Source: Candidatus Zixiibacteriota bacterium
GTDB lineage: Bacteria; Zixibacteria; MSB-5A5; GN15; FEB-12
Reading direction: 5' to 3'
Length of the DNA: 64,000 bases
Assembly: GCA_035380245.1 (NCBI GenBank)
Contig: DAOSXA010000001.1
Coordinates: forward strand, 124,001-188,000
The first letter of the stretch is position 1; every line of letters starts with the position of its first letter. Positions 1 to 9,661 of this stretch are shown here, piece by piece. Position numbers and translations under genes: made by a program. The notes beneath the pieces are model-generated. The model saw only the letters and a list, made by a program, of their open reading frames with translations. It ran no database searches and was not told the origin of the DNA.

Positions 1-118
1 CATTGCCCGTTATCATAACGACTACGAAACCATCCGAAGAGAGTTCGTTCTGGAGCGGATGATGGACCACGCCGGTGAAAAATATCGCCGTCGCGCCGGC
101 TACAAATTTACCGACTAA
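1..118 (+). CDS. 3' end of an unidentified protein (partial)
   Basis: An open frame enters from the left edge in frame 2 and stops with TAA at 116-118, giving 38 C-terminal residues ending in 'RRRAGYKFTD'. The tail is rich in Arg, Glu and Tyr and looks like a soluble, charged helix. A strong hairpin follows the stop at once, which supports a real gene end. The fragment is too short for me to name a family; the rest lies outside the window. Confidence 0.55.
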   Translation, partial: IARYHNDYETIRREFVLERMMDHAGEKYRRRAGYKFTD

Positions 119-121
119 AAA

Positions 122-148
122 AAGTCCCGGCCTTCTCGACCGGGACTT
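122..148. terminator. Bidirectional hairpin terminator
   Basis: A perfect 9-bp inverted repeat (AAGTCCCGG ... CCGGGACTT) with a 9-nt loop lies between the end of the plus-strand partial gene and the end of the minus-strand gene at 179. A-runs on its left act as a T-run for the minus strand, so it can end both convergent transcripts. Confidence 0.75.
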
Positions 149-178
149 CTCATCTCTATCCACATAAACAGATGTGCC

Positions 179-2974
179 TTATCCACCGACAGGCGCTTCA
201 GTCGAGGGCATAAACATCTCACGCCGAATCTGCTGCAGGAATGGATCGGCCTGATTGACCTTGTATTTCCATTGCAACTCGATCGCATCACGCAACTGAG
301 GTCTTATATCGCGGCCCGAGCGAGCCATCACCGTTACCAACTTGCGGAAGGCAAAATTGGAATTCGGATTGGCAATAAAGGCTTGCCAGGAAAGATCCAG
401 TCCCTCATCAACCATCTGGCTGTCGCCGAAACGAAGCCCCATCTCCATATCGGTCAAACCCAGATCCTGCAGATAAAACAGGTTTTCCGGATTCGACTCG
501 CAAAATGCCGTGAGAGTATCACGCAGACGATACCACAACTCATTGGCTTTGACGGTGTCGCCCGCCAGTTCGTATTGATAGGCCATCATCTGTGTGTTTT
601 GCCAGTATTCGGGATAAACCTCGAGCATCTTTTCACCCAGAGCCATCGCTCGCGAGGTATCCCCGCTAAACATCAGATCATCGAAGATTTTTCCGGAATT
701 AACACCGATAGTGACAAACACCCCGGTGGCATTTTCATCACGATAGACTTTCGAATCCTGATAACCGTCATACCGATAATCGTTCATGAAAAGATCGTAC
801 CCGGCATCGGCATCGATCAATCGCGGCGGCGGAGTCCAATCCAACTTATAAAGCAGCCCGATCGAATAAGTGTACTGGCGCAGACCCAGCGGTGACTCGG
901 CGTACGGTTGTGAGCTGAAGTAAATCGGATTCTTCAACTCCAGTGAGTCTCCATCCTTGATCGTGCTTTCCCAGACGATATCATCCACCATCATATCCTG
1001 CACACGAAGTAACCTGCCGCCGTACGGCAGCGCCTGCAGGAAAGTATGACGACGACGAGCTCTGTCATAGAATTGCTTTTTGGGACGCTGCGTTTCGACG
1101 CCCGGAGCCACCTCATAGGGATACCAGAGAATCTCTTCTTCACTGAGCGAGATAGGGACATCGTAGCGGTTTTTCATCTGCTCCACGTACCAGTCGGTAT
1201 TAAGCAGCGATAAATTCACCACTCGTACGTCTCTGCGATAATTATACACCTCCTGGAGGCACCACACCGGGAAAGTGTCGTTGTCGCCCGAGGTAAACAA
1301 GATAGCGTTCGGCTCGCAGGTATCGAGCAAATTGGCGGCGTAGTTATACGGGATGAAATTATTCGAGCGGTCGTTGGTATGATAACTGTGCGCCAGGCTT
1401 ATCCCCGGCAACAGCGCCAGCACCACCCCGGCTCGAACAAGCATTTTCTGCGTTCCTTCGTTTCCGGCCAGGCTGTCCTTAAGAAATGTCAGAATCGCAG
1501 CTACGCCCATGCCGATGGCAATTCCGAAAAACACGAACGCCGGCGTAAAGAAGTAATCACGGTCGCGCACTTCCATGTAAGCATCACCGCTCATCTCGTT
1601 GTATTGAGTACCGTCGGCGAAGTTCATGTACAAGATCAACCCCACCGAGCAGACTATGAAGAGCGTGAAGAACGGCATGCCTATTTCCGCCCGCTTCAGG
1701 ATCGCTACGATCATTCCAATCATACCGAGCAGGAAAAATACGAAAACGAACTGTGCTCCGCCCTGCGACCATTGTTCCTCGAAATAGGACCAGAATCCCA
1801 TGTGGGCATGGCGACCGAACTGGTTCGACCATTCTCCCCGCCGATGAAACATGCGCTCGACCATACTTTCCTGGCCGTATTGACGACGATCCAGGAAATT
1901 CGTGAAGGTGCGCCAGTCTCGTGAGGGATTATTTTCATCGATTCGCGGATTGATACTGGAACGAATCGGGATAAAGGCATGTACCGATATCCCCATGAAT
2001 CCTATTACCAATAGCGTCAGGCCGGTTTTCCATTTGAGGTCTACCCCGGTCCGCTTGCTGAATAACGCCATTCCCAGCAAAACCAACAGCGCCACCGGTG
2101 TCGCTTTTTGATAAGCGGAGAAGCTCATCATTACCGAAGAAACCGATCCCACCGCTACTACGATGGCCCAGTTGATTCTCTTATAAAGCAGCACCAACAA
2201 ACCGATTGCCAACAATCCCGAGGCGATATAATAAGCTCTGGGACCGCCACGATTATCGGCAAATAACATGACCAGCAGAAATTCTATCAGGGCAAAAGCA
2301 CATATAAGGATAAAATCTCTCTTAGTCGCATCCTTTTTGAGAATCCAGAATATGGCGCAAACCGGCACCACCAGAAAAACGGTCATATGAATGCCAATTC
2401 CCAGCGTTGCCAGGAACATGGCCAGGATCATATAACGCAAGGCCTTGGATGAACCCCGTTCTTCCCAGAATCGTACCGTCAGCCAGATAATCATCACCGA
2501 AAGCGCCATGGCGAGTCCGTATACTTCCGCCTCAACCGAGTTCCCCCAGTTGGTTCTCCCGAAGGCCACGGTCAGACCGGCGACGAAACCGCCCACGTAA
2601 CAGATAAGCTTGCACAAGGGAGAATGATCGTCTTTGGCAAAGAAATACCGAATAAGGCGAACCGCCAGCAGATAGCTGAACATGGCCGTGAAAGCCGATG
2701 AAATTACCGAGATGTAGTTGATTCGATGGGCAATATCTTCGACAAATGGAATTATCGCAAAAATCCTTCCAATAATCACAAACAGCGGTGTTCCGGGCGG
2801 ATGCGGGATACCCAGGATATTTGCACAGGCAATGAACTCTCCGCAGTCCCAAAAAGAGAGCGACTGCTGGACGGTCATGGCATAAACTATAAAGGATATC
2901 AGGAACACCAGGCCGGCAACGATGATATTTCCGCGGTCCGGTTTATTATCGCGAATCAGGACGGGGTCGGTCAA
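179..2974 (-). CDS. DUF2723 (TMEM260-like) multispanning membrane protein
   Basis: This 931-residue protein has about a dozen hydrophobic segments over its first ~560 residues and a soluble, probably periplasmic C-terminal part. Near the N terminus it carries the family hallmark 'SFWDCGEFIACA' followed by 'GIPHPPGTPL', typical of DUF2723 proteins. These are related to GT-C glycosyltransferases, and the eukaryotic relative TMEM260 is an O-mannosyltransferase, so transfer of a lipid-linked sugar to exported protein is plausible but inferred. The late C-terminal region resembles TPR-like helices. The start is TTG: AGGAGG sits six bases upstream, and the next Met lies inside the first membrane helix. 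It is convergent with the gene cut by the left edge. Confidence 0.85.
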   Translation of the reverse strand: MTDPVLIRDNKPDRGNIIVAGLVFLISFIVYAMTVQQSLSFWDCGEFIACANILGIPHPPGTPLFVIIGRIFAIIPFVEDIAHRINYISVISSAFTAMFSYLLAVRLIRYFFAKDDHSPLCKLICYVGGFVAGLTVAFGRTNWGNSVEAEVYGLAMALSVMIIWLTVRFWEERGSSKALRYMILAMFLATLGIGIHMTVFLVVPVCAIFWILKKDATKRDFILICAFALIEFLLVMLFADNRGGPRAYYIASGLLAIGLLVLLYKRINWAIVVAVGSVSSVMMSFSAYQKATPVALLVLLGMALFSKRTGVDLKWKTGLTLLVIGFMGISVHAFIPIRSSINPRIDENNPSRDWRTFTNFLDRRQYGQESMVERMFHRRGEWSNQFGRHAHMGFWSYFEEQWSQGGAQFVFVFFLLGMIGMIVAILKRAEIGMPFFTLFIVCSVGLILYMNFADGTQYNEMSGDAYMEVRDRDYFFTPAFVFFGIAIGMGVAAILTFLKDSLAGNEGTQKMLVRAGVVLALLPGISLAHSYHTNDRSNNFIPYNYAANLLDTCEPNAILFTSGDNDTFPVWCLQEVYNYRRDVRVVNLSLLNTDWYVEQMKNRYDVPISLSEEEILWYPYEVAPGVETQRPKKQFYDRARRRHTFLQALPYGGRLLRVQDMMVDDIVWESTIKDGDSLELKNPIYFSSQPYAESPLGLRQYTYSIGLLYKLDWTPPPRLIDADAGYDLFMNDYRYDGYQDSKVYRDENATGVFVTIGVNSGKIFDDLMFSGDTSRAMALGEKMLEVYPEYWQNTQMMAYQYELAGDTVKANELWYRLRDTLTAFCESNPENLFYLQDLGLTDMEMGLRFGDSQMVDEGLDLSWQAFIANPNSNFAFRKLVTVMARSGRDIRPQLRDAIELQWKYKVNQADPFLQQIRREMFMPSTEAPVGG

Positions 2975-3145
2975 ATCAGCCTCCTATGAACGGAACAAGA
3001 CATTATCAATTATACAGATATCGGGCCTGAAGGCATAATACAAACACTAAATCAGTCGATAAATATAACACTGGCGACAGAGATCACAACAGATAATTTC
3101 GGTCGACCAGAGAGCCTGAAATCGGCCCAATATCCGGAGGTATTT

Positions 3146-3394
3146 ATGTTTGTTTGGTGTGCCGTCCTGTTCGGACTCGGCATTTTGGCTTTCGTGGATT
3201 CGATCCTGAATATGGGAGAGATATTTCGCCGAGTAAACTCGATCATGTTCATGTTGATTTCACTCGGATTATTGGTCCGTACCACAACCAAGATGAAATC
3301 TCAGAGAATCGAGAACTACGAAAAGAGAGTGTTCAACCTCGAGCAGCAGGTAAAAACGTTGCGCGACGGTCGAGAGAAACTCTCCAAATTCTAG
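3146..3394 (+). CDS. Small two-helix membrane protein with coiled-coil tail
   Basis: 82 residues. Two hydrophobic helices (about 1-18 and 30-46) are followed by a basic stretch and a short amphipathic coiled coil ending 'GREKLSKF'. An ideal GGAGGT ribosome site lies upstream of the ATG. It ends two bases before the stop of the convergent TPR gene, so both transcripts end in the same place. I do not recognise the family; an inner-membrane protein with a cytoplasmic coiled coil is the most that can be said. Confidence 0.7.
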   Translation: MFVWCAVLFGLGILAFVDSILNMGEIFRRVNSIMFMLISLGLLVRTTTKMKSQRIENYEKRVFNLEQQVKTLRDGREKLSKF

Positions 3395-3396
3395 TT

Positions 3397-5235
3397 TTAT
3401 CCGATTTCATCGTCCGGGTGCATATTTCTGAGTTTCTCCCGCACCTCGGACGCAAACGGGTAATTGGGATACCCCTGCAACAACTGCAGGTAAATTTCTC
3501 CGGCTTCGTCGATTCGATCGGGCCTCCGGCTCAGTAAATCCGCCTTGGTTTTCAAGGCGAACGGATAATAATATGACTCCGGAGCTTCTTCGCCCATTCG
3601 CTCTACAAAACCTAAAGCTACGTCCTCGGCCCCTTCGGTAACGGCTATCTCGATCAACCGGTGTAACGCTAAATCAGCCAAAGTCGTATTGGATAAGTCC
3701 GCCACCGCCAACAGCGCCTGCTTAAGTGAATCCGATTGTCGTTGCAAATCCGCCCGGCAGACCGCCCCCCAACTATCCAACAGGGTGGTATTCCCTGCCG
3801 CCCGGCTGATTATCATGACCATTTGCAGCGCATCGTTGACATAAAATCCCATCGGGAAATCGACCATCAATCGCCTCAGGGCCACCTCGCTCGAATCGTA
3901 CTGGCCCTCGCAGAATCTGATCATACCGCGATAATAATCGAATTCCTCCAGCCAGTCCTCGCGATTCATGGCTCGATTATTACGCAGTTGTCCGAATTGG
4001 TCGTATGCCCTGCTGAAATCCCCCATTCGCAAATAACAAAAGGGAATTTCACGAAGCGACAGCAACGATGCCTGAGTACGCTGTTTTGCGTTAGCAACCG
4101 CATCGAACAGGATCAGAGCGGAATCGTACTGATTCAGATAATCGAGATATATTCCGGCCATTTCGTAGATTGCCTCGCAGGAATCACGCACATCACGAGA
4201 TCGATCTATCAACGTCTGGTAGTTGTTCAGCGCCGCCCGGTATTGTCCTAACTTCACCTGCGCCTCACCCAGCGAGAACCGCGTCTGTACTTCCACCGAA
4301 CTGCTGTCATAGTGTTCCAGCACCCAGGCGGCCATTCTAATCACCTGTTCGGGTTGTTTCTGTTCCTTCGCCGTCACCATGAATCGAAGCGGCGCCTGCG
4401 CCGAGAACCCGTCTATCGAATCCTGTCGCAGTGCCAGGTTGTATGCGACATCGAATTGCCCTTCCTTGAGGAAATGACTCGACAGAATCTCCAAAAGCCC
4501 GCCTCCCGGTACGGTTTCCATACGTGCGACCAGAACCGTTTCCACCGAGGCGGCCGCCGGTTCATAAGACAACAACGATACAATCCGCCGTTCGGCATTG
4601 GTCGCTACCCTCCCGGTGTCGGATAGAAGCTCAAGATACTCCCCCGCCGCTTTCCCATAGAGCTTCAGCATCTCGTATTCCTGGCCGCGTTCGAATACGT
4701 ATGCCGCTGAAGCCTGCGTGGTGTCGTCCAATCCGTCCATGATTTTCAGCGAGGCATCGACCAGACCTGATCGACTCATGCTGGCCAGTACCGCCAATAT
4801 CTCAGCATCGTCCGAAGCCGCATCGAGCGCCTGGTCGTAAGCCTTATGAGCCGGATCGGATTTTTGCTGTACGGCGAAACACTCCCCCAAATCGATGGGA
4901 AAGCGATGATTATCCGGGTGACCTGCCATCTGTTGGCGGATCAACAGCTCCAGTTTATCGTACATCGAAAGTTGTCGATAACAGGTTTTCAACTGGTTGT
5001 AGAGGGAAAGGTCGTCCGGACGTTCCTCCTGCATCGACTCGAATAAATCGGCCGCGCTGAAATAGTCACCGTTGCGCATCAATTCTCGCGCCACTCTCAG
5101 CTTGCGATCAAAATCTGCCGTGGGAGTCTGGTCGCTGTTCGATGACTTCGTTTCCTTCGATACCTCCCCTCCCCGGACTACCCCCATCGGGAATAAAAGC
5201 GAGACGGCAAAAAGAAGAACAAGCAACTTTCTCAA
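3397..5235 (-). CDS. Secreted TPR-repeat protein
   Basis: 612 residues with an N-terminal signal peptide (basic 'MRKLL', hydrophobic core to about residue 22), then almost entirely helical hairpins spaced like tetratricopeptide repeats, for example 'RELMRNGDYFSAADLFESM' early and 'GEIYLQLLQGYPNYPFASE' at the end. TPR proteins are scaffolds, so this is probably a periplasmic partner of the DUF4175-like membrane protein encoded directly upstream. The start is TTG overlapping the upstream stop as TTGA, with GGAG upstream, so translation is likely coupled. No enzymatic motif is visible. Confidence 0.8.
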   Translation of the reverse strand: MRKLLVLLFAVSLLFPMGVVRGGEVSKETKSSNSDQTPTADFDRKLRVARELMRNGDYFSAADLFESMQEERPDDLSLYNQLKTCYRQLSMYDKLELLIRQQMAGHPDNHRFPIDLGECFAVQQKSDPAHKAYDQALDAASDDAEILAVLASMSRSGLVDASLKIMDGLDDTTQASAAYVFERGQEYEMLKLYGKAAGEYLELLSDTGRVATNAERRIVSLLSYEPAAASVETVLVARMETVPGGGLLEILSSHFLKEGQFDVAYNLALRQDSIDGFSAQAPLRFMVTAKEQKQPEQVIRMAAWVLEHYDSSSVEVQTRFSLGEAQVKLGQYRAALNNYQTLIDRSRDVRDSCEAIYEMAGIYLDYLNQYDSALILFDAVANAKQRTQASLLSLREIPFCYLRMGDFSRAYDQFGQLRNNRAMNREDWLEEFDYYRGMIRFCEGQYDSSEVALRRLMVDFPMGFYVNDALQMVMIISRAAGNTTLLDSWGAVCRADLQRQSDSLKQALLAVADLSNTTLADLALHRLIEIAVTEGAEDVALGFVERMGEEAPESYYYPFALKTKADLLSRRPDRIDEAGEIYLQLLQGYPNYPFASEVREKLRNMHPDDEIG

Positions 5236-8200
5236 GGGCGGGCTCCTTCTTCGTTTCCGCCGGTACGGTCGGCGCCGGAATTGAGCAATGCCCTGAAATA
5301 CGCCTTGATTTGCTCCTCGTATTGAGCCGGATAATCCTCTGAAAGATACTGCCGCAAACGGTCTTCGAGTTTGACACGATCATCCAGCATATCCGAGGGC
5401 AGTGCCGGCGGCGGGGCAAAGATATTTTCCTTCGCGCTGGTAGCCTGCCGCTGTTCCGTGAAATCGCGCCGCTGCAACGAACGCGAAGCCTCCAGCAAAC
5501 GCGAGTAGATTTTCAACTGCCGTTCGGTCGTCTCGGCGCCGACATTACCCGAGGCCAATTCCTCTTCGACCTTTTTCATCTCACGGGCGATATCATCCAA
5601 TCGACCCAGAATCTGGCGCGAATCACCGAACTCCTTGTTGAGGTCCTCTAGCGACTTCCTCAAAGTCCCCTGTTCAGACGCTAATCGTTGCAGTGTCTGA
5701 CGTGCCGATTCTCCTTGTGACGGATTCGACTGACCCGGATTGTTACATTGCTGCTGGGTCTGCATGTTAAGCTGGTTCTGCTTGTTACACATACTGGACA
5801 GCTTCTGGCTCGGCTTGTTACAGTTGCTGCCGTTATTGCACTGGGATTGTTGTTGGAGCGACTCCATCAGGCGAATAGCCGCAAGATTCAACCGGGACAT
5901 AGCTTCACGTTGCGATCTCATCGACTGTAACTTCTGACGATTGGCCATTTCTTCGGTCGCCAGACTCATCTTAGCCGTGGCTTCATCGACCAACCGCTGT
6001 AATTCAGCCGCAATAAACGGCGACTGCTTGCCTAACTCTGAAATTCGGTTCTTCAATCCGTTACAGGAAGATTCCAAATCCTGCTGCTTTTCAGCCTGGT
6101 CGTGCATCGCCATGGAACGACTGTCCAGATCTTCGAGCTGACGATAAAGGTCTTCCTGATCCTGCGAAAGATTGTTGGCATCATCGATAGCCATCTGCAT
6201 CGCTCGCATCATCTCTTCGGCATCGTTGTGCTGCATCGAGGCCAGCGATTTTTGCATCTGGTCAATCATCTGTAACAGCTTCGACAGCGCCTGCTTTCCC
6301 TGCTCGCCGGCCTTATCACGTTGCTGCTCACTCAGTGACTGCGACATCTGCTCCATATTCTGATCGGCATCGGTCTGCTCCAGTGCCTGGGCGAACGATT
6401 CCAGTTCCTCGGCCTTGTCCATCTCCGCCTCTTTGGCAACATCTCTCAGATCGGACGTCTGCTTCTTCAACTGCTGCAGATCTTTTTTTAGTCCGCTCTC
6501 GGTCTGCCCGAGTTTCGGCAGATTACCCTTTTGCGTCGAGTCGGTTTCGCTGTTGACCGCTTCCTGCTGTTCCGCCAGTTGTTCGAGCTGACGCAGCATC
6601 GCCTCCATCTTCTGTTCGAGTTGCATCCGCTTGAGCAGCGCCATCGTGCGTTCCAGTCGCTGAAGCATCTCTTCGAGGCTCATTTGATAGTCCTGCATCG
6701 CCTTCTGAAGCTCTTCCCGATTCATATTCTTGAGTGCTTCCATCAGCTTTTCCTGAGCTTTTTTCATCTCCGGCGTGGCTACTTCCTCGAACAGCTTTCG
6801 CACCTGGGCCATCTTCTCCAGAATCTGGCGGCTCAACAGAGCGTTTTCGGTCGCCTTGTCGATCGACTTGTCCATATCCTCGGCCGTTTTCTGGATCTGA
6901 TCCATCAACTCGGAGTTTTGCTCGGCGATATCTTTCAACTCTTCCTGGTGTTGCCAGTCGGTTTGGCGAGAGCTCTTCTCCTGAGCCTGAATTTTACGCG
7001 TGATATTCTTCAGCCGTTCGGCAGCTTCTTTTCCCTGCTGAAGCATCTCCTGGGTTTGTGTGATCCGCTGAGCCGCCTCAGCCTCGGTTTCCGCTACGAT
7101 CTCCTCCAGCGACGGGAACCGCGCCACGTATTTGCGTGAGATGGAAGTCTTCGGTCCGGTAATACGGTCGTTGTCGGCAACCTCCATGTAATAGACCACG
7201 TAATCGCCCGGATAGAGATTGTACTGGTTGATATCCCAGTTGAACTCGATCTCACCCTCGGTTTTGATGCGGTCGGAAAAATGAAGAACCGCCACGTGTT
7301 CTTCCGAAGCCTGCCCGCCGCTGACCAGCGTGTACTTCAACGCCAGCGAAGAAAACCCATAATCATCGTAAATACGCGCTTTGAGCGGCACGACCATCTG
7401 CTCACCCAGATTGATGTCGAATCCCGGCCGCACGATATCGACCGAGGGATATTCGTCAGGTACGGCTGTAATATAATACTCGATCGGATCCGGATTCTGC
7501 TCACCGAGGCCGTCAATCAGCCGCACGTAATAAGCTCGCGATTCATCGACTCGCAAGGAGGTACTCGCGCGGACGCCGTTCACCTCGAGCGGTGTCCGAC
7601 TGGAATCCTCGAACACCAAAAACGCCTGCGTAATCGGCAGATTGGTAGTGACGTCGATATTCACCCGGCTGCCGACCACGGCCGAAAACGAGCCGTTGTT
7701 CTCGTCTATTACCGCCGGTTCCAGGCCGGTGTACCTGGGATAAAACAGCGACAGCTTGATCCCGGTCACACGTGGTCGGTCAACGACATCAACCGCCTGA
7801 ATCTCCGTTTTCAGTCGTCCCGCCTCGACCCAATAATCTAATGACTTATTGACCTGGCGCAGCTTGATAGTAACCGGCAACGTATCGACCGCACCGGCTG
7901 AAAAACTCCCCCCCCGCTCGATATCAATTTTCGTCTCCTGCCAGGAGCCGCCGGCCAGCCGATGATGAATCACCGCCTCTTTCGGGAATTGGTCCCCGAT
8001 CAGGCGTGCTCCGATTTCCAGATCACGATACTTGATCCATTGAATCGATCCCGGCCAGGCTTCAAGGCTGTAGCCCAGCGGCGGAGCAATAACTTCGGTC
8101 GGATGCGAATAAACGACATACGAATGACTGAACATCCCCGGCGCCAGCGTTAAAAGCAATGTTGCCGTGAACAACGCCACCGCCAGCATCTTGCCGGTCT

Positions 8201-8651
8201 TCAGAAGTTGATAATAACTCAATGCCCGGTTGAAATTAAGTCCCGAAGTTTTCTCAACCGCCTGGCGCTCGGTCAGGGCAATCAATTCTTCGGAATATCC
8301 TTCACGGCGAGCCTGGCGCGAAAACTGCACGGCCGCGATAAGACGCCCTTTCAACTCCGGATATCGCTCTTCAAGGCGCAACGCCATCATATCCACCGAT
8401 CCGGCCAGGATCTTTGCCGCCACGTAGCGCCCGAATACGAACAGCATTGCCGCACCGGTAACTACCAGAAGACTTATCTTCAGCCAAACCGGTAACACCG
8501 CCACATTGGCAATGAGCGCAAGCAATACTATTGCCGCCAGAACCACCGCCATCGTCGCGATGATTCCCGCGCTGACCAGAAGTACCCGGTGTTTAAAAAG
8601 TATCCCCTTGAGCCTGTTGATCAATCCTGTTTCGGATCGCTGGATGCTCAT
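5232..8651 (-). CDS. DUF4175-like membrane protein with long coiled-coil domain
   Basis: 1139 residues. Two membrane helices lie near residues 25-75 and a third near 150-170. Immunoglobulin-like beta regions follow (about 190-520), then a very long Gln/Met/Glu-rich coiled coil over roughly 520-1080. This matches the layout of large DUF4175-type proteins found beside DUF4159, MoxR and von Willebrand factor genes in FCB bacteria. The DUF4159 gene lies 93 nt upstream and the TPR gene is coupled downstream, so the three probably form one envelope complex. The Asn/Gln/Ser segment near 960-1000 is low complexity. The function is not established. Confidence 0.75.
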   Translation of the reverse strand: MSIQRSETGLINRLKGILFKHRVLLVSAGIIATMAVVLAAIVLLALIANVAVLPVWLKISLLVVTGAAMLFVFGRYVAAKILAGSVDMMALRLEERYPELKGRLIAAVQFSRQARREGYSEELIALTERQAVEKTSGLNFNRALSYYQLLKTGKMLAVALFTATLLLTLAPGMFSHSYVVYSHPTEVIAPPLGYSLEAWPGSIQWIKYRDLEIGARLIGDQFPKEAVIHHRLAGGSWQETKIDIERGGSFSAGAVDTLPVTIKLRQVNKSLDYWVEAGRLKTEIQAVDVVDRPRVTGIKLSLFYPRYTGLEPAVIDENNGSFSAVVGSRVNIDVTTNLPITQAFLVFEDSSRTPLEVNGVRASTSLRVDESRAYYVRLIDGLGEQNPDPIEYYITAVPDEYPSVDIVRPGFDINLGEQMVVPLKARIYDDYGFSSLALKYTLVSGGQASEEHVAVLHFSDRIKTEGEIEFNWDINQYNLYPGDYVVYYMEVADNDRITGPKTSISRKYVARFPSLEEIVAETEAEAAQRITQTQEMLQQGKEAAERLKNITRKIQAQEKSSRQTDWQHQEELKDIAEQNSELMDQIQKTAEDMDKSIDKATENALLSRQILEKMAQVRKLFEEVATPEMKKAQEKLMEALKNMNREELQKAMQDYQMSLEEMLQRLERTMALLKRMQLEQKMEAMLRQLEQLAEQQEAVNSETDSTQKGNLPKLGQTESGLKKDLQQLKKQTSDLRDVAKEAEMDKAEELESFAQALEQTDADQNMEQMSQSLSEQQRDKAGEQGKQALSKLLQMIDQMQKSLASMQHNDAEEMMRAMQMAIDDANNLSQDQEDLYRQLEDLDSRSMAMHDQAEKQQDLESSCNGLKNRISELGKQSPFIAAELQRLVDEATAKMSLATEEMANRQKLQSMRSQREAMSRLNLAAIRLMESLQQQSQCNNGSNCNKPSQKLSSMCNKQNQLNMQTQQQCNNPGQSNPSQGESARQTLQRLASEQGTLRKSLEDLNKEFGDSRQILGRLDDIAREMKKVEEELASGNVGAETTERQLKIYSRLLEASRSLQRRDFTEQRQATSAKENIFAPPPALPSDMLDDRVKLEDRLRQYLSEDYPAQYEEQIKAYFRALLNSGADRTGGNEEGARP

Positions 8652-8744
8652 CTGCCGTCCTTAAACAACTCTCTAGGTTTGTCCGAATCAAAGACGCTGC
8701 GAAAAGAGGCCCGTTATCATCGGTTGGTACTAATATAATCGGTC

Positions 8745-9473
8745 TTAATACAACAAGGCATAAGTCAGAAGATTCAAACCCATCCGGAACGCTTCCTGAC
8801 GTTTCTCCTCCGGGTCCTTGTGCACCTGGGGATCTTCCCAGCCGTCGCCGATATCCGCCTCGACCAGAAAATACACCACCACCCGTCCGTCCAGAATCAC
8901 GGCGTAACCACGCGGCGGTTTGCCGTCGTGCTCGTGGATTTTCGGCGGTCCCGAGGGGAAATCGTAAAAACAATGATAAAGCTCGTGATCGAAAGGCAGT
9001 TCCACAACCTCTCGCTCCGGGAACAAATCACTCAATTCCGCCCGGAAAGACTCATCCATACCGTAACTGTCGTTGACGAACAAAAATCCGCCTTCCGACA
9101 GGTACTGCCGTAATCGTTCTTTTTCCTCAGCCGTAAAATCTATCGAGCCGTGACCGGTCGCAAACAGGAACGGATATTTGAACAGGTCGGGATCGTCGAT
9201 CGTTACCACGTGCTCCATCGTATCGACCGCGAATGAACTGTTATCACTAATAAATCGCAGGAAGTTCGGCACCGCCGATCCGCCCCAATACCAGTCGCCG
9301 CCGCCTGAATAATGCAGCCGCGCCACCTTGACGTCCGAGGGGAACCCGGCCTTCGTCTCGACCAGACCGGCCATCGGCGCAATCGAACGAGTCGGTCTTT
9401 GAGCTGAAACGGCCGCGGCTATAAACGCCACCGACACCGCAATCAGAATGAAAAAGACGTACTTGTGCCTCAT
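8745..9473 (-). CDS. DUF4159 domain protein, exported
   Basis: About 242 residues from the ATG at 9473; an in-frame TTG at 9488 with a GGGGCGG upstream is an alternative start. A signal anchor occupies residues 1-25. The rest fits DUF4159: 'LHYSGGGDWYWGG', 'PFLFATGHGSIDF' and a glutamine-amidotransferase-like core with 'GGFLFVNDSYG' and 'LPFDHELYHCFYDF'. It is the first visible gene of the DUF4159/DUF4175/TPR set. In relatives this set accompanies MoxR ATPases and BatA-like proteins, none of which is seen here. Catalytic activity is unproven for the family. Confidence 0.82.
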   Translation of the reverse strand: MRHKYVFFILIAVSVAFIAAAVSAQRPTRSIAPMAGLVETKAGFPSDVKVARLHYSGGGDWYWGGSAVPNFLRFISDNSSFAVDTMEHVVTIDDPDLFKYPFLFATGHGSIDFTAEEKERLRQYLSEGGFLFVNDSYGMDESFRAELSDLFPEREVVELPFDHELYHCFYDFPSGPPKIHEHDGKPPRGYAVILDGRVVVYFLVEADIGDGWEDPQVHKDPEEKRQEAFRMGLNLLTYALLY

Positions 9474-9661
9474 ATACCTAATATACAAATGAACCGCCCC
9501 AACTGTTGATAAAAAGTCGTTGTGATCATGTTTTATTCAGGGTACCTCTCCCCAACTGCATAAGTGGACAAATAAGAACCTGCGGAGATGTTAACACTCT
9601 CCATAACAAACGCACTTCTTTCGACCAATGCTTCCCTCTCCTTCGAACAATGGGGAAAAAA

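Noticed and set aside
6531..7139. Plus-strand frame of 202 codons antisense to the coiled coil of the DUF4175-like protein
   Set aside because: The Leu/Phe/Arg-rich translation is just the complement of Gln/Glu/Lys-rich coiled-coil codons.
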